A DNA stretch of 12,344 nt from an uncultured Clostridium sp. (lineage in GTDB: Bacteria > Bacillota > Clostridia > TANB77 > CAG-508), in assembly GCA_900556455.1 (NCBI GenBank), contig USOV01000025.1, forward strand, positions 1-12,344, given 5' to 3'. The notes under the pieces are model-generated. The model was given only the letters and a program-made list of their open reading frames with translations. It was not told the DNA's origin and made no database searches. Position 1 is the first letter of the stretch. Each line of letters starts with the position of its first letter. The translations under genes were made by a program, and so were the position numbers. Positions 1 through 7,310 of the stretch are shown piece after piece.

Positions 1-2
1 CA

Positions 3-383
3 ATCGGAGAGAATAATTTAGATGATAGAAAAATAAATATATTTGATATTAATCCTGAAAAAGAAATACAAGAAGCTATAAAAAAAGAAAATAATAAAAT
101 AAATTTTTATAAAATAGATTTAAAAGAAGGAAGCAATGCAATAAGTTATACAAATTGTATTTTTTATGATAATCAAAACAAGACTTTACCAGTAGGACAA
201 GACTTATCAACAAAGATTTTAGTAGATATTTCTAAGCTGCAATTAGATTTAAAAAATAAAACAAGTTTTAAAATGGTTGAATTTGAAAATGAAAAAGATG
301 ACTTTTCTGAAATAAATATAAAAACAGTTACTGTTTTTGAGTATGACGCTTTGATAAAAAAACAAGAAGAAAATAAAGTTTAA
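3..383 (+). CDS. C-terminal part of an unrecognised protein
   Basis: An open frame enters from the left edge and ends at TAA 381-383, giving the last 126 residues of a longer protein. The visible part is hydrophilic and rich in Lys, Asn, Asp and Ile. It has no clear membrane segment or catalytic motif, and ends in a charged tail (KKQEENKV). I do not recognise the family. Its position upstream of glmM recalls the common Firmicute order cdaA-cdaR-glmM, but the residues do not look like YbbR/CdaR repeats and a tRNA gene intervenes, so I do not use that name. Codon use is AT-rich like its neighbours. The reading frame at the extreme left is uncertain because a TCGGA sequence at 4-8 resembles the +1 frameshift sites of three other genes here. 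Confidence 0.7.
   Translation: MGENNLDDRKINIFDINPEKEIQEAIKKENNKINFYKIDLKEGSNAISYTNCIFYDNQNKTLPVGQDLSTKILVDISKLQLDLKNKTSFKMVEFENEKDDFSEINIKTVTVFEYDALIKKQEENKV
4..8 (+). other. Possible fourth TCGGA +1 frameshift site, cut by the window edge
   Basis: TCGGA is the core shared by the three frameshift sites in nadD, the U32 gene and mutS. Here GGA (6-8) is in frame with the downstream open frame, as at the other sites. The upstream sequence is missing, so it could be an ordinary ATC GGA (Ile-Gly) or AAT-C-GGA with an extra C. Confidence 0.3.
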
Positions 384-390
384 AAAAATC

Positions 391-419
391 TAGACAATTT
401 AAAAAATATGTGCTAATAT
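391..419 (+). promoter_or_regulatory. Promoter of tRNA-Leu (probably also of glmM)
   Basis: A -35 box TAGACA (391-396) and a -10 box TAATAT (414-419) are separated by 17 bases. TG at 411-412 gives an extended -10 element. The expected transcript start is near 426, about 26 bases before the mature tRNA. The -10 region lies inside the palindrome at 401-438. Confidence 0.55.
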
Positions 420-438
420 ATATTAGTACATATTTTTT
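401..438 (+). terminator. Long AT-rich palindrome; possible bidirectional terminator overlapping the tRNA promoter
   Basis: Bases 401-418 pair with 421-438 over 18 positions with a single G-T wobble. The right arm ends in TTTTTT and the left arm begins AAAAAA, so an RNA from either direction would form a hairpin followed by a U tract. It stands 17 bases after the stop of the upstream gene and would end that transcript. The stem is almost all A-U, so its strength is uncertain. Confidence 0.45.
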
Positions 439-451
439 GTTAAATAATTAT

Positions 452-534
452 GCCGATGTGGCGGAATTGGTAGACGCACATGACTCAAAATCATGCGGGA
501 AACCATGTGGGTTCGAGTCCCACCATCGGTACCA
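452..534 (+). tRNA. tRNA-Leu, anticodon CAA
   Basis: The acceptor stem is 452-458 with 524-530, with a G-U first pair. The D-arm is followed by a five-pair anticodon stem (479-483 with 491-495) around loop CTCAAAA, giving anticodon CAA (486-488), which reads UUG. A long variable region (496-506) of class II type is typical of leucine tRNAs. The T stem is GTGGG (507-511) with CCCAC (519-523) around TTCGAGT. The discriminator is A531 and CCA (532-534) is encoded. No terminator lies between it and glmM, so the tRNA is probably cut from a tRNA-glmM transcript. Confidence 0.97.
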
Positions 535-570
535 AATAAAAAATTTATAAAATTACAAGGGGGAAGACCA

Positions 571-1935
571 ATGAAAAAATACTTTGGAACAGACGGAATT
601 AGAAGAATTGCTAATACTGAACTTACACCAGAATTAGTATATAGAGTTGCTAAAGCAGGTGCGTATGCACTATCAAAACATACAAATAAAACACCAACAA
701 TATTAATTGGAAGAGATACAAGACTTTCTGGTACTCTAATAGAAAGTGCCATGACAGCAGGATTTTTAAGCTATGGAGCAAATGTAAAACAATTAGGAGT
801 TATACCAACACCAGGTGTAGCATATTTAACAAAAAGATTAAAAGCAGACGCAAGTGTTGTTATATCAGCATCACACAATACATATGACTTTAATGGTATC
901 AAATATTTCAGTAATAAAGGAATGAAAATACCAGATGAAATAGAAGAAGAAATAGAAGACATTATGGATAGTGGAAGACTTGATGAATTAACAGCACATT
1001 CAGATAAAATAGGTGTTGCAGAAGATAGGCAAGACTTAATTGAGGAATATATATTTTTCTTTAGAAAAATATTTGAAGAGAATTTAGAAAATCTTGATAA
1101 AGAAAATTTTGTAGTAGGATTAGATGTTGCAAATGGAGCAACTTATAAAGTAGCAGAACAGGTTTTCAAAAAGCTAGGAATTAATTATGAAATAATTAAT
1201 AATGAACCAAATGGGATAAATATTAATGATAATTGTGGGTCAACACATATTGAAGGTCTTAAAGAATTAGTAATGCAAAAACATCTAAACCTAGGAATTG
1301 CTTATGATGGAGATGGAGATAGATGCTTAGCTGTTGATGAAAATGGACATGAAATTGATGGAGATATGATTCTTGCAATATTTGCAAACTACTTAAAAGA
1401 AAAAGGAAAATTAAAAAGAGATACAGTAGTTGCAACTGTTATGAGTAACCTAGGATTGAAAAAATTTGCTCTAAATAATAACTTAAACTTTGAAGCTACA
1501 AAAGTTGGAGATAGATATGTTCTAGAAAAAATGTTAAAAGAAGGATATAATTTAGGAGGAGAACAATCAGGACATATAATTTTATTAGATTATAATCCAA
1601 CTGGGGATGGAATATTGACATCATTAATGTTGATAGAAATAATGTTGGAAAAACAAGCAAAGCTATCTGAATTAAGTAAGGCTATCAAAAAATATCCTCA
1701 AGTATTGATAAATGTAAAAGTAAATAATGATAAAAAGAAAAACTATGAGACAGATGAAGAAATACAGAAATTAGTAAAAGAATTACAAGAAAAATTTAAA
1801 GATAATGGAAGGGTACTTGTTAGAGCATCAGGTACAGAGCCAATTATAAGGGTTATGCTTGAAGGAGAAAACCAATCAGACATTGAAGAAAAAGCACAAA
1901 AGCTAGCGGATTTAATTAAAATTAAATTAAATTAA
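571..1935 (+). CDS. glmM: Phosphoglucosamine mutase GlmM
   Basis: Converts glucosamine-6-phosphate to glucosamine-1-phosphate, a cytosolic step toward UDP-GlcNAc and peptidoglycan. The product is 454 residues, the usual family length. It shows the four hallmarks of the phosphohexomutase family: the active-site serine loop ISASHN (Ser101), the metal-binding loop DGDGDR (246-251), the sugar-binding loop GEQSGH (330-335), and the phosphate-binding loop RASGTEP (418-424) in the C-terminal domain. The start is the ATG at 571, preceded by AAGGGGGAAG (557-566). The open frame runs further upstream, but its first ATG (493) lies inside the tRNA and is rejected. It follows tRNA-Leu by 36 bases and is followed after 23 bases by a small membrane protein gene, so the three probably share a transcript. 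Confidence 0.97.
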   Translation: MKKYFGTDGIRRIANTELTPELVYRVAKAGAYALSKHTNKTPTILIGRDTRLSGTLIESAMTAGFLSYGANVKQLGVIPTPGVAYLTKRLKADASVVISASHNTYDFNGIKYFSNKGMKIPDEIEEEIEDIMDSGRLDELTAHSDKIGVAEDRQDLIEEYIFFFRKIFEENLENLDKENFVVGLDVANGATYKVAEQVFKKLGINYEIINNEPNGININDNCGSTHIEGLKELVMQKHLNLGIAYDGDGDRCLAVDENGHEIDGDMILAIFANYLKEKGKLKRDTVVATVMSNLGLKKFALNNNLNFEATKVGDRYVLEKMLKEGYNLGGEQSGHIILLDYNPTGDGILTSLMLIEIMLEKQAKLSELSKAIKKYPQVLINVKVNNDKKKNYETDEEIQKLVKELQEKFKDNGRVLVRASGTEPIIRVMLEGENQSDIEEKAQKLADLIKIKLN

Positions 1936-1958
1936 AAACAAAAGAAGGAGGAAGAAAA

Positions 1959-2291
1959 ATGTTTATGTTAAATACTGTTCAGCCATTAACATTATTACTA
2001 TTATTGGCAGCAACAATACTACTAATTTTCCTTGGAAAGGAAATAAAAAAACCTGCGATTCCAGCAATAGCACTAATAGCATTTTTAGTAATATTAGTAA
2101 TCCATGCAGTACAACTATGTATGCCAAGCTATATAGAATACTATGTAACAATTAGATATTGTGTAGTATTTGAATTGTCTATGGTGTTTGTAACATTCTT
2201 TTCATATTTATGGATTGATGACATTGCAAGTAAATTCTACAAAAAGAAAAGTGTTGATAATAGTTTAGACTGGTTCTGGAAACAAGTTTAA
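1959..2291 (+). CDS. Small three-helix membrane protein, unknown function
   Basis: A 110-residue protein with three hydrophobic segments, about residues 7-26, 32-53 and 61-86, and a charged C-terminal tail ending in an aromatic cluster (WFWKQ). It has no signal peptidase site and no catalytic motif that I can see. The start is well supported by GAAGGAGG (1944-1951), seven bases before the ATG. It begins 23 bases after glmM with no promoter or terminator between, so it is probably cotranscribed with it. The next feature is a GC-rich hairpin just after its stop. I do not recognise the family; an integral membrane location is the only safe inference. Confidence 0.85.
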   Translation: MFMLNTVQPLTLLLLLAATILLIFLGKEIKKPAIPAIALIAFLVILVIHAVQLCMPSYIEYYVTIRYCVVFELSMVFVTFFSYLWIDDIASKFYKKKSVDNSLDWFWKQV

Positions 2292-2297
2292 TTTAAA

Positions 2298-2318
2298 GGG
2301 CGCAAAAAAAATGCGCCC
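2298..2318 (+). terminator. GC-rich hairpin after the membrane protein gene; incomplete terminator
   Basis: GGGCGCA (2298-2304) pairs perfectly with TGCGCCC (2312-2318) around a seven-A loop, six bases after the stop codon. It is by far the most GC-rich spot nearby. No T tract follows (ATTGTAAT), so it is not a classical intrinsic terminator. It may be a weak terminator, an attenuator or an mRNA 3'-end stabiliser between the glmM pair and the kinase-nadD pair. Confidence 0.45.
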
Positions 2319-2344
2319 ATTGTAATATAAAGAAGGGGAATTAT

Positions 2345-2908
2345 ATGAAAGATACAATCATAATAGTAGAAGGACCACAAGGAGTAGGAAAAACAACTTT
2401 TACCAATTATTTAAGAGAAAAAATAGCATCTACAGATCTTTACAGGCTTACCGGAATAAAAGACAAAACAGAAGCTGGATATTTAAAAATAAAAAGAAAA
2501 TATATGAAACTATTAGAATATGTGGAAAACTGTGAAGATGTTAATATGGTTTTTGACAGAATATTTTTCTCAGAAGAAGTTTTTAGTAGACTTGGATATA
2601 AAAGCTATTCTTTCCATGATATTTATGAAGAATTATTAGCAAAATTAGATTCTCTTAATTTTGAAATATATTTTGTAGTTCTTTATTTAGAAGATACTTC
2701 TAAATTTGAACAAAGAATAAAAAGAGACAAATATGAGTATCAAAAATTTGATGTAAAAAGTAGTATAAGGCAACAAGAGGAATACCTAAAGTTAGCAGAT
2801 GAAATTGAGAAAAAAACAAAAAACATAAAAGTAGTAAGAATTAGTACAGATAAAAATGGAAATTATAAAGAAAAAATAGAAGAAAAATTTGGGTATTTAT
2901 TTAAATAA
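2345..2908 (+). CDS. Deoxynucleoside/thymidylate-type P-loop kinase
   Basis: A 187-residue soluble protein of the nucleoside/nucleotide kinase P-loop fold. It has a Walker A loop GPQGVGKTT at residues 10-18 right after the first strand, a DR motif (71-72) within FDRIFFSEE as in deoxynucleoside and thymidylate kinases, and an Arg/Lys-rich lid-like segment around 124-129. The likely reaction is phosphoryl transfer from ATP to a (deoxy)nucleoside or its monophosphate. The substrate cannot be read from the sequence. It is probably not the housekeeping tmk, since the family pattern is loose. The ribosome binding site is AAGAAGGGGA (2330-2339). It ends 18 bases before the nadD start, so the two are likely one operon for nucleotide/NAD metabolism. 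Confidence 0.8.
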   Translation: MKDTIIIVEGPQGVGKTTFTNYLREKIASTDLYRLTGIKDKTEAGYLKIKRKYMKLLEYVENCEDVNMVFDRIFFSEEVFSRLGYKSYSFHDIYEELLAKLDSLNFEIYFVVLYLEDTSKFEQRIKRDKYEYQKFDVKSSIRQQEEYLKLADEIEKKTKNIKVVRISTDKNGNYKEKIEEKFGYLFK

Positions 2909-2926
2909 ATTTTAGGAGATAATAAT

Positions 2927-3503
2927 ATGAGACTTCGGATTTTTTGGAGGCAGTTTTAATCCACCATCATATACACACATCAATTTGGCAAAAAAATTGA
3001 TAAGCGAGTATAATTTGGACAAAATATATTTTGTACCAGTTGGAAACTACTATGAAAAAAGTAGTTTAATAGAAGCAAAACATAGATATAACATGTTAAA
3101 ACTTGCAATAGAAGATAAAATGGATGTAGAAAAAATTGCCATAGAATCTAAAATAAAGTTATATGCTATAGACACATTTGAATTACTAAAAGAAAAATAT
3201 AATAAAGATGATATATTTTTTATTATGGGTTCTGATAATTTTAGAAAAATGCCAACATGGAAAAACTATGAAAAATTAAAAACAAACTATAATATAATAG
3301 TTATAGAAAGAGAAAGAAAAAAAATAAGAAATGAAAATCAAAAAAACATAATAGAATTTATACCTGAGAAATTAGCAGAAATAGATTCCACACAAATTAG
3401 AGAAATGTTTAAAAACAATGAAAAAAATGTAAAGAAATATTTAAATCCAAAAGTCTATGAATACATACAAAAAAACAATTTATATATGGGGCAAATAAAC
3501 TAA
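2927..3503 (+). CDS. nadD: Nicotinate-nucleotide adenylyltransferase NadD, with +1 frameshift at codon 4
   Basis: Transfers AMP from ATP to nicotinate mononucleotide, making deamido-NAD in NAD synthesis. The ATG at 2927 sits eight bases after GGAG (2915-2918), the only good start. Read straight, it gives M-R-L-R and stops after ten codons (TAA 2957-2959). Skipping C2936 gives M-R-L-G-F-F-G-G-S-F-N-P-P, the N-terminal nucleotidyltransferase motif, and a 191-residue protein of normal NadD length. Further on are MGSDNF with TW, as in NadD, and a DSTQIR segment (the ISSTxIR motif). In the second motif the usual HxGH reads SYTH, keeping the last His. The downstream frame has no start with a ribosome binding site before the motif. 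The family call is firm; whether the break is recoding or error is open. Confidence 0.88.
2933..2939 (+). other. +1 frameshift site in nadD (CTT CGG A)
   Basis: Zero frame: CTT (2933-2935), CGG (2936-2938). The conserved protein resumes with GGA (2937-2939), one base on. One extra C at 2936 accounts for the break. The shift lies between residue Leu3 and Gly4, at the start of the conserved GFFGGSFNP motif, so both flanking frames are fixed by the start signal and by the motif. Confidence 0.8.
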
Positions 3504-3518
3504 TGCTCCTAATTTTTT
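3488..3518 (+). terminator. Intrinsic terminator overlapping the nadD stop codon
   Basis: GGGGCA (3488-3493) pairs with TGCTCC (3504-3509, one G-T pair). The stem is followed by TAATTTTTT ending at 3518. The ten-base loop contains the nadD stop codon TAA (3501-3503). The T run overlaps the 3' end of the converging reverse-strand gene. Confidence 0.6.
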
Positions 3519-3825
3519 ATATAAATAGATTCAAAAAACTCAAAGATAATGAAATTAAAAAAGATTTTAAAGAAACTTTTATGCTCTTTTTAAATATATT
3601 CTGAGCAACTAAAAGTCTACGTTCTTTAAGCTCGACTAAAGAGGTACATTCTTCAACATTGTTTTCTTCATCAATATTGAAATCTTCTTCAGTAGAAGAC
3701 ATTTCATTAGTACCTTCAAAATTAGTATCTTGTGTAGTTAAATCATCTAAATTATCATTATTTTCAAAAGTCAATTTATAATTGCTGACTTCCTCGAATG
3801 TTTCGTGCTCTAAGGTTTGATTCAT
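3517..3825 (-). CDS. Small acidic protein with hydrophobic C-terminal anchor, unknown function
   Basis: A reverse-strand frame of 102 residues from ATG 3825 (GTG at 3834 is an alternative), with AAGGG at 3836-3840 ten bases upstream and a plausible promoter at 3871-3900. The first two thirds is very acidic and rich in Asn, Thr and Glu. Next comes a short basic stretch (KERR, about 68-71). The C-terminus, about residues 87-102, is hydrophobic (LISLSLSFLNLFI), like a tail anchor. Stop is TAA. It converges on nadD with only 13 bases between the stops. No family is recognised. Promoter, ribosome site and the absence of any competing gene argue that it is real; the low-complexity sequence argues for caution. 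Confidence 0.6.
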   Translation of the reverse strand: MNQTLEHETFEEVSNYKLTFENNDNLDDLTTQDTNFEGTNEMSSTEEDFNIDEENNVEECTSLVELKERRLLVAQNIFKKSIKVSLKSFLISLSLSFLNLFI

Positions 3826-3870
3826 ATTTTTCACACCCTTAAATCTTTAGTATATGTCAATTCTAATTGC

Positions 3871-3900
3871 ATTATAACATTACATAAAATAAAATGCAAA
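3871..3900 (-). promoter_or_regulatory. Promoter of the small reverse-strand gene
   Basis: On the reverse strand, a perfect TATAAT (-10, at 3871-3876) is preceded after 18 bases by TTTGCA (-35, 3895-3900). It leaves a leader of roughly 40 bases before the ATG at 3825. Confidence 0.45.
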
Positions 3901-3963
3901 TAAAATGCGAAAAAAATTAAAAAATGCTTAATTTTGTAAATATTACAATTTATAAAAAAATGC
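3891..3963 (+). repeat. Four AAAATGC repeats in the divergent intergenic region
   Basis: AAAATGC occurs at 3891, 3902, 3921 and 3957, between and over the -35 regions of the two divergent promoters. The gene-free stretch 3826-4076 also holds the palindrome at 3934-3948. In so AT-rich a background the repeats may be chance. Confidence 0.3.
3934..3948. promoter_or_regulatory. Palindrome TTGTAA-N3-TTACAA, possible operator
   Basis: Perfect six-base arms (3934-3939 and 3943-3948) lie between the divergent promoters, 15 bases upstream of the -35 box of the U32 gene. The size and position suit a dimeric repressor or activator site. No regulator gene is in the window. Confidence 0.3.
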
Positions 3964-3992
3964 TTGTCGTATTTAATATGATAATGTATAAT
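3964..3992 (+). promoter_or_regulatory. Promoter of the peptidase U32 gene
   Basis: TTGTCG (3964-3969), 17 bases, then a perfect TATAAT (3987-3992). The transcript would start near 3999 and carry a leader of about 78 bases. The leader opens with AAGAG (3997-4001), which can pair with CTCTT (4017-4021) just before TTTTATTT. That is a weak terminator-like element of unknown significance. Confidence 0.6.
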
Positions 3993-4076
3993 ATTTAAGA
4001 GGAAGGGCAAATTAGGCTCTTTTTATTTACTATATAGGTTTACATTATTCGTAAAATAAAAAAATGGGGAATTTTT

Positions 4077-6438
4077 ATGGAAAAGAAAGTAGAATTATTA
4101 TCTCCAGTAGGAGACTTTGAATGTTTAATTGCTGCAGTACAAAATGGAGCAGATGCAGTATATTTTGGAGCAAACAAATTTAATGCAAGAATAAATGGAA
4201 CAAACTTCTCAAAAGAGGAACTAAAAAGAGCAATTGAATATGCAAAACTAAGAAATGTAAAAACATATTTAACATTAAATACATTAATAAAAAATAATGA
4301 ATTCGAAGAATCAATAGAACTTATAAAATATGCATATGAATGTGGTGTAGATGCCATAATTATGCAGGATTTGGGACTTGCAAAATTTGCTATAAAAAAA
4401 TTCCAAGATTTAGAAATTCACGCAAGTACTCAAATGACTGCTCATAATGTAGAAGGCGTTAAAAAATTAAAAGAACTTGGATTTAAAAGGGTAGTACTTT
4501 CTAGAGAGTTAAACCTAAAAGAAATAAAGGAAATATATGATGAAACTCGGAATAGATTTGGAAATATTTATTCATGGAGCATTATGTATTTCATATTCTG
4601 GGCAATGCTTAATGAGTAGTATTATTGGGCAAAGAAGCGGAAATAGAGGAAAATGTGCAGGAACATGTAGATTGCCATATGAACTAATAAACAAGGACGA
4701 AAATAAGGTAGTAGATAAAGGCTATTTGCTAAGTTCTAAAGATGTTTGTACATTAGATATAATCCCAGAATTAATACAAAGTAGAGCAATGTCTTTTAAA
4801 ATAGAAGGTAGAATGAAAACACCAGAATATGTTGGAGTAGTTACTTCTATTTATAGAAAGTACATAGACTTAGCCCTTAGTGAAAATGAATATAAAGTAG
4901 ATGAAGAAGATAGAAAAAAATTAATGCAAGTATTTAATAGAGGCGGATTTAGTACTGGCTATATAAAAGGAAAACTTGGGAAAAATATGATGTACACCAA
5001 AAGACCAAATCACATGGGTGTTTTCTTAGGAAAAGTTATATCATATAATCCAAACAGAGGTTATATTAAAATAAAACTAGAAGACGAAATAGATTTAGGA
5101 GATAGCATAAGAATAAATGAAAACTCATGCAAGACTTCTGAACTTATGAAAAATAAAAATAATATAAAATCTGCAAAATCAAACGAGATTGTAACAATTG
5201 GAAGAATCAAGGGAAAAATAAATGTAGGTGATTTTGTATATAAAACAGTAAGTTTAAAATTAGAAAATGAAGTAAAACAAATTAGCTCTAAGGAGAATAT
5301 AAAAAGAAAAGCTTTTGCTAAAATAGATATAAAAATTGGAAAACCAGTAAAAATTGAAATATTAGATTTAAAAACAAGCAAAAGTGCCAATGTAACAGGA
5401 AATATTGTGGAAACAGCTGAAAAAATAGGAATAGATGAAAAACGAATAAAAGAGCAAATAAGAAAAACTGGAGGAACAATATTTGAAATAGAAGATGTTG
5501 AAGTGACATTAGATAAAAACGCATATATTTCTATAAAAGAAATAAATGAATTAAGAAGAAAAGCAATAGAAAATTTAGAAGAAGAACTAAGAGAGTTAAT
5601 AAGTAGACAGACAAAAGAAATAGTTGTAGAAGAATTGAAAGTTGAAGAAAAACAAGAACAAACAAAAGTAGCACTACTATTAAATCTAATAAAAGAAAAC
5701 TATGATTATACAAAATTAACTAGGCTTGATAGAATTTATTTGCCAGTACAAGAAACAATTTTAACTAAAAATCAAGAAAAAATAAAAGAAATAACAAATA
5801 TTGCAAATACATATTTATATATGCCTAATATTATTAGAGATGAACACAAAAATATAATTTATAAAAAAATAGAAGATTTAGTTAAAAATTACAATATAAA
5901 AGGGTTTGTTGTGTCAAATTTATCTCAAATAGAAGAACTAAAAAAATACAATTTAGAAATGATTGCAAATTATACATTAAATGTCTTTAACAACAGAACT
6001 GCAAAGGAATTGGAGAACTTAAATTTTAGCACAATTACAATATCGCCAGAATTAAATGAAGAGGAAATAAAAAATATAAAAACAAATTTATATAAAGAAC
6101 TAATAGTATATGGGAGAACTCCACTAATGACTTCAGAATACTGTACTATAGGAACTTTTAAGAATTGTACCGGTTTGTGTACAAAGGGAAAATATGTATT
6201 AAAAGATAGAATGAACTTTGAGTTTCCAATATACACAAATAGAATAAACTGCAACACTAGCATATACAATTCAAAAATAACATCTATAATGTGGGAAAAT
6301 TTAAAAGTAAATTCAATAAGGATAGATGTATTAGAAGAAAGCATAGAGGAAATAAATAAAATAATAGAAATACATAAACAAAACCAGAGATTAGAAGGAC
6401 AAAATTACACAAACGGTAATTTGAAAAAAGAAGTATAA
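4077..6438 (+). CDS. Peptidase U32 family protein (long, collagenase-like form), with +1 frameshift
   Basis: Joined across one skipped base (C4548) it gives 786 residues, matching the long clostridial U32 proteins. The N-terminal part begins VELLSPVGDFE and runs through the (beta/alpha) barrel portion to Thr157. After the shift, Gly158-Ile-Asp leads directly into the U32 signature, with Glu162, Phe164, Gly167, Cys170, Gly175, Cys177 and Ser180 in the expected E-x-F-x2-G-x-x-C-x4-G-x-C spacing. A GKCAGTCRLPY segment with further cysteines follows. The C-terminal third has CTIGTFKNC and TGLC. Some U32 members are proteases; others act in tRNA or 23S rRNA hydroxylation (TrhP/RlhA), so the substrate is open. 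Start ATG 4077 has GGGGA at 4066-4070. Unshifted translation stops at TAG 4617-4619 after 180 residues. Confidence 0.88.
4545..4551 (+). other. +1 frameshift site in the U32 gene (ACT CGG A)
   Basis: Zero frame: ACT (4545-4547), CGG (4548-4550). The conserved protein resumes at GGA (4549-4551). The break is five codons before the invariant Glu of the U32 signature. The second frame has an ATG at 4537, but no fitting ribosome binding site, and starting there would lose half the catalytic domain. Confidence 0.8.
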
Positions 6439-6465
6439 AATACCAAACATTTTTTTGCAAAACTA

Positions 6466-6494
6466 TTGACAAATAAAAAATACGGATGTAAAAT
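6466..6494 (+). promoter_or_regulatory. Promoter of the YgjP-type metallopeptidase gene
   Basis: A perfect TTGACA (6466-6471), 17 bases, then TAAAAT (6489-6494). The start would be near 6501, giving a leader of about 65 bases that contains the hairpin at 6526-6548. Confidence 0.7.
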
Positions 6495-6525
6495 ATATAC
6501 GAACAGAAGTTCTAAAGAATAAATT

Positions 6526-6548
6526 GGGCAGGATGCAAAACCCTGCCT
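6526..6548 (+). other. GC-rich leader hairpin before the YgjP-type gene
   Basis: GGGCAGG (6526-6532) pairs with CCTGCCT (6542-6548, one G-T pair) around a nine-base loop. It ends five bases before the GGGGG ribosome site (6554-6558). It has no T tract, so it is not a terminator. It may tune translation or mRNA stability. Confidence 0.5.
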
Positions 6549-6565
6549 GAAATGGGGGCAAAAAA

Positions 6566-7267
6566 ATGGAAAAGTTTAATAAAAAAGAAGTAATAATATA
6601 TTCAGTAAACAGATATTTTAATGAAGATGTATCAATAAATGTACAAAATGGTGCAGTTGTAATTAATGCCCCATGGTTTTTTACAAACAATAAAATAAGA
6701 AAAATAATTGAAGAAAAGAAAAACATAATATTAAACAAAATAAAAGAATATGAAAAGGAAAGCCAAGAAACATTTATAAGAAACGAAATTGTAAAAATAT
6801 TAGGAGAAGATTGTAAAGTAATAGTAAATTATAAAAACTTAAAAAAGCCAACATTAACATTAGAAGGTAGAAACCTTACAATTTGTTTACCAAATAAATA
6901 CAAAAAAATTACAGATAGAGATGAAATATTACAAAAGCTAATAGAAAAACTATATGAAAAAATTGCATCAGAAGAAATAGAATCTATTATGGAAAAAATA
7001 AGACAAATACTAAAAATAGCACCAGAAGATTATAAAATAGAAAAAATACAAGAAAATGCAATGGCAAAATTCAACTTTGAAAATGATACAATAACAATAA
7101 ATCCTGAAATAGTAAAATATAGCAAAGAAGAAATAGAGTTTATAATATTTCATGAATTCTGCCACTTAAAATATAAAACACACTGTCAAAAATTTCAAGA
7201 AATGATAAGAAAATACATACCAAATTATAAACAATATGAAGAAAAACTTAAAAATGTAAAATATTAA
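6566..7267 (+). CDS. YgjP/M48-type zinc metallopeptidase
   Basis: A 233-residue protein of the YgjP-like (DUF45, SprT/WLM-related) metallopeptidase group. The C-terminal part carries HEFCH (196-200), an HExxH zinc motif, followed by a third histidine at 206 and a Phe at 210 (THCQKF), the usual YgjP arrangement. The N-terminal part has the family's strand pattern ending INAPWF, then a long Lys/Glu-rich, probably helical segment around 42-70. It has no signal peptide or membrane segment, so it is cytosolic. Members are believed to be metal-dependent hydrolases; the substrate is not known to me. The start is set by GGGGG (6554-6558), seven bases upstream. It has its own promoter and leader hairpin, and appears monocistronic, being followed at once by the promoter of the non-coding RNA. 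Confidence 0.87.
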   Translation: MEKFNKKEVIIYSVNRYFNEDVSINVQNGAVVINAPWFFTNNKIRKIIEEKKNIILNKIKEYEKESQETFIRNEIVKILGEDCKVIVNYKNLKKPTLTLEGRNLTICLPNKYKKITDRDEILQKLIEKLYEKIASEEIESIMEKIRQILKIAPEDYKIEKIQENAMAKFNFENDTITINPEIVKYSKEEIEFIIFHEFCHLKYKTHCQKFQEMIRKYIPNYKQYEEKLKNVKY

Positions 7268-7274
7268 TTTTTTA

Positions 7275-7304
7275 TTGACATAACCAAAAAATATGCTGTA
7301 AAAT
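7275..7304 (+). promoter_or_regulatory. Promoter of the structured non-coding RNA
   Basis: A perfect TTGACA (7275-7280), 18 bases, then TAAAAT (7299-7304), beginning only eight bases after the stop of the preceding gene. The predicted start is near 7311. It closely matches the promoters at 6466 and 11722. Confidence 0.65.
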
Positions 7305-7310
7305 AAACTT

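Noticed and set aside
3..383. Calling the left-edge gene cdaR/ybbR because it precedes glmM
   Set aside because: The visible residues do not resemble YbbR repeats, and a promoter and tRNA gene intervene.
493..570. Upstream extension of glmM to an ATG at 493
   Set aside because: That ATG is inside the tRNA anticodon arm. The ATG at 571 has a strong ribosome site and gives the normal GlmM N-terminus.
2298..2318. Hairpin as a full intrinsic terminator
   Set aside because: No T tract follows on either strand, so only a weak terminator or stabilising role is claimed.
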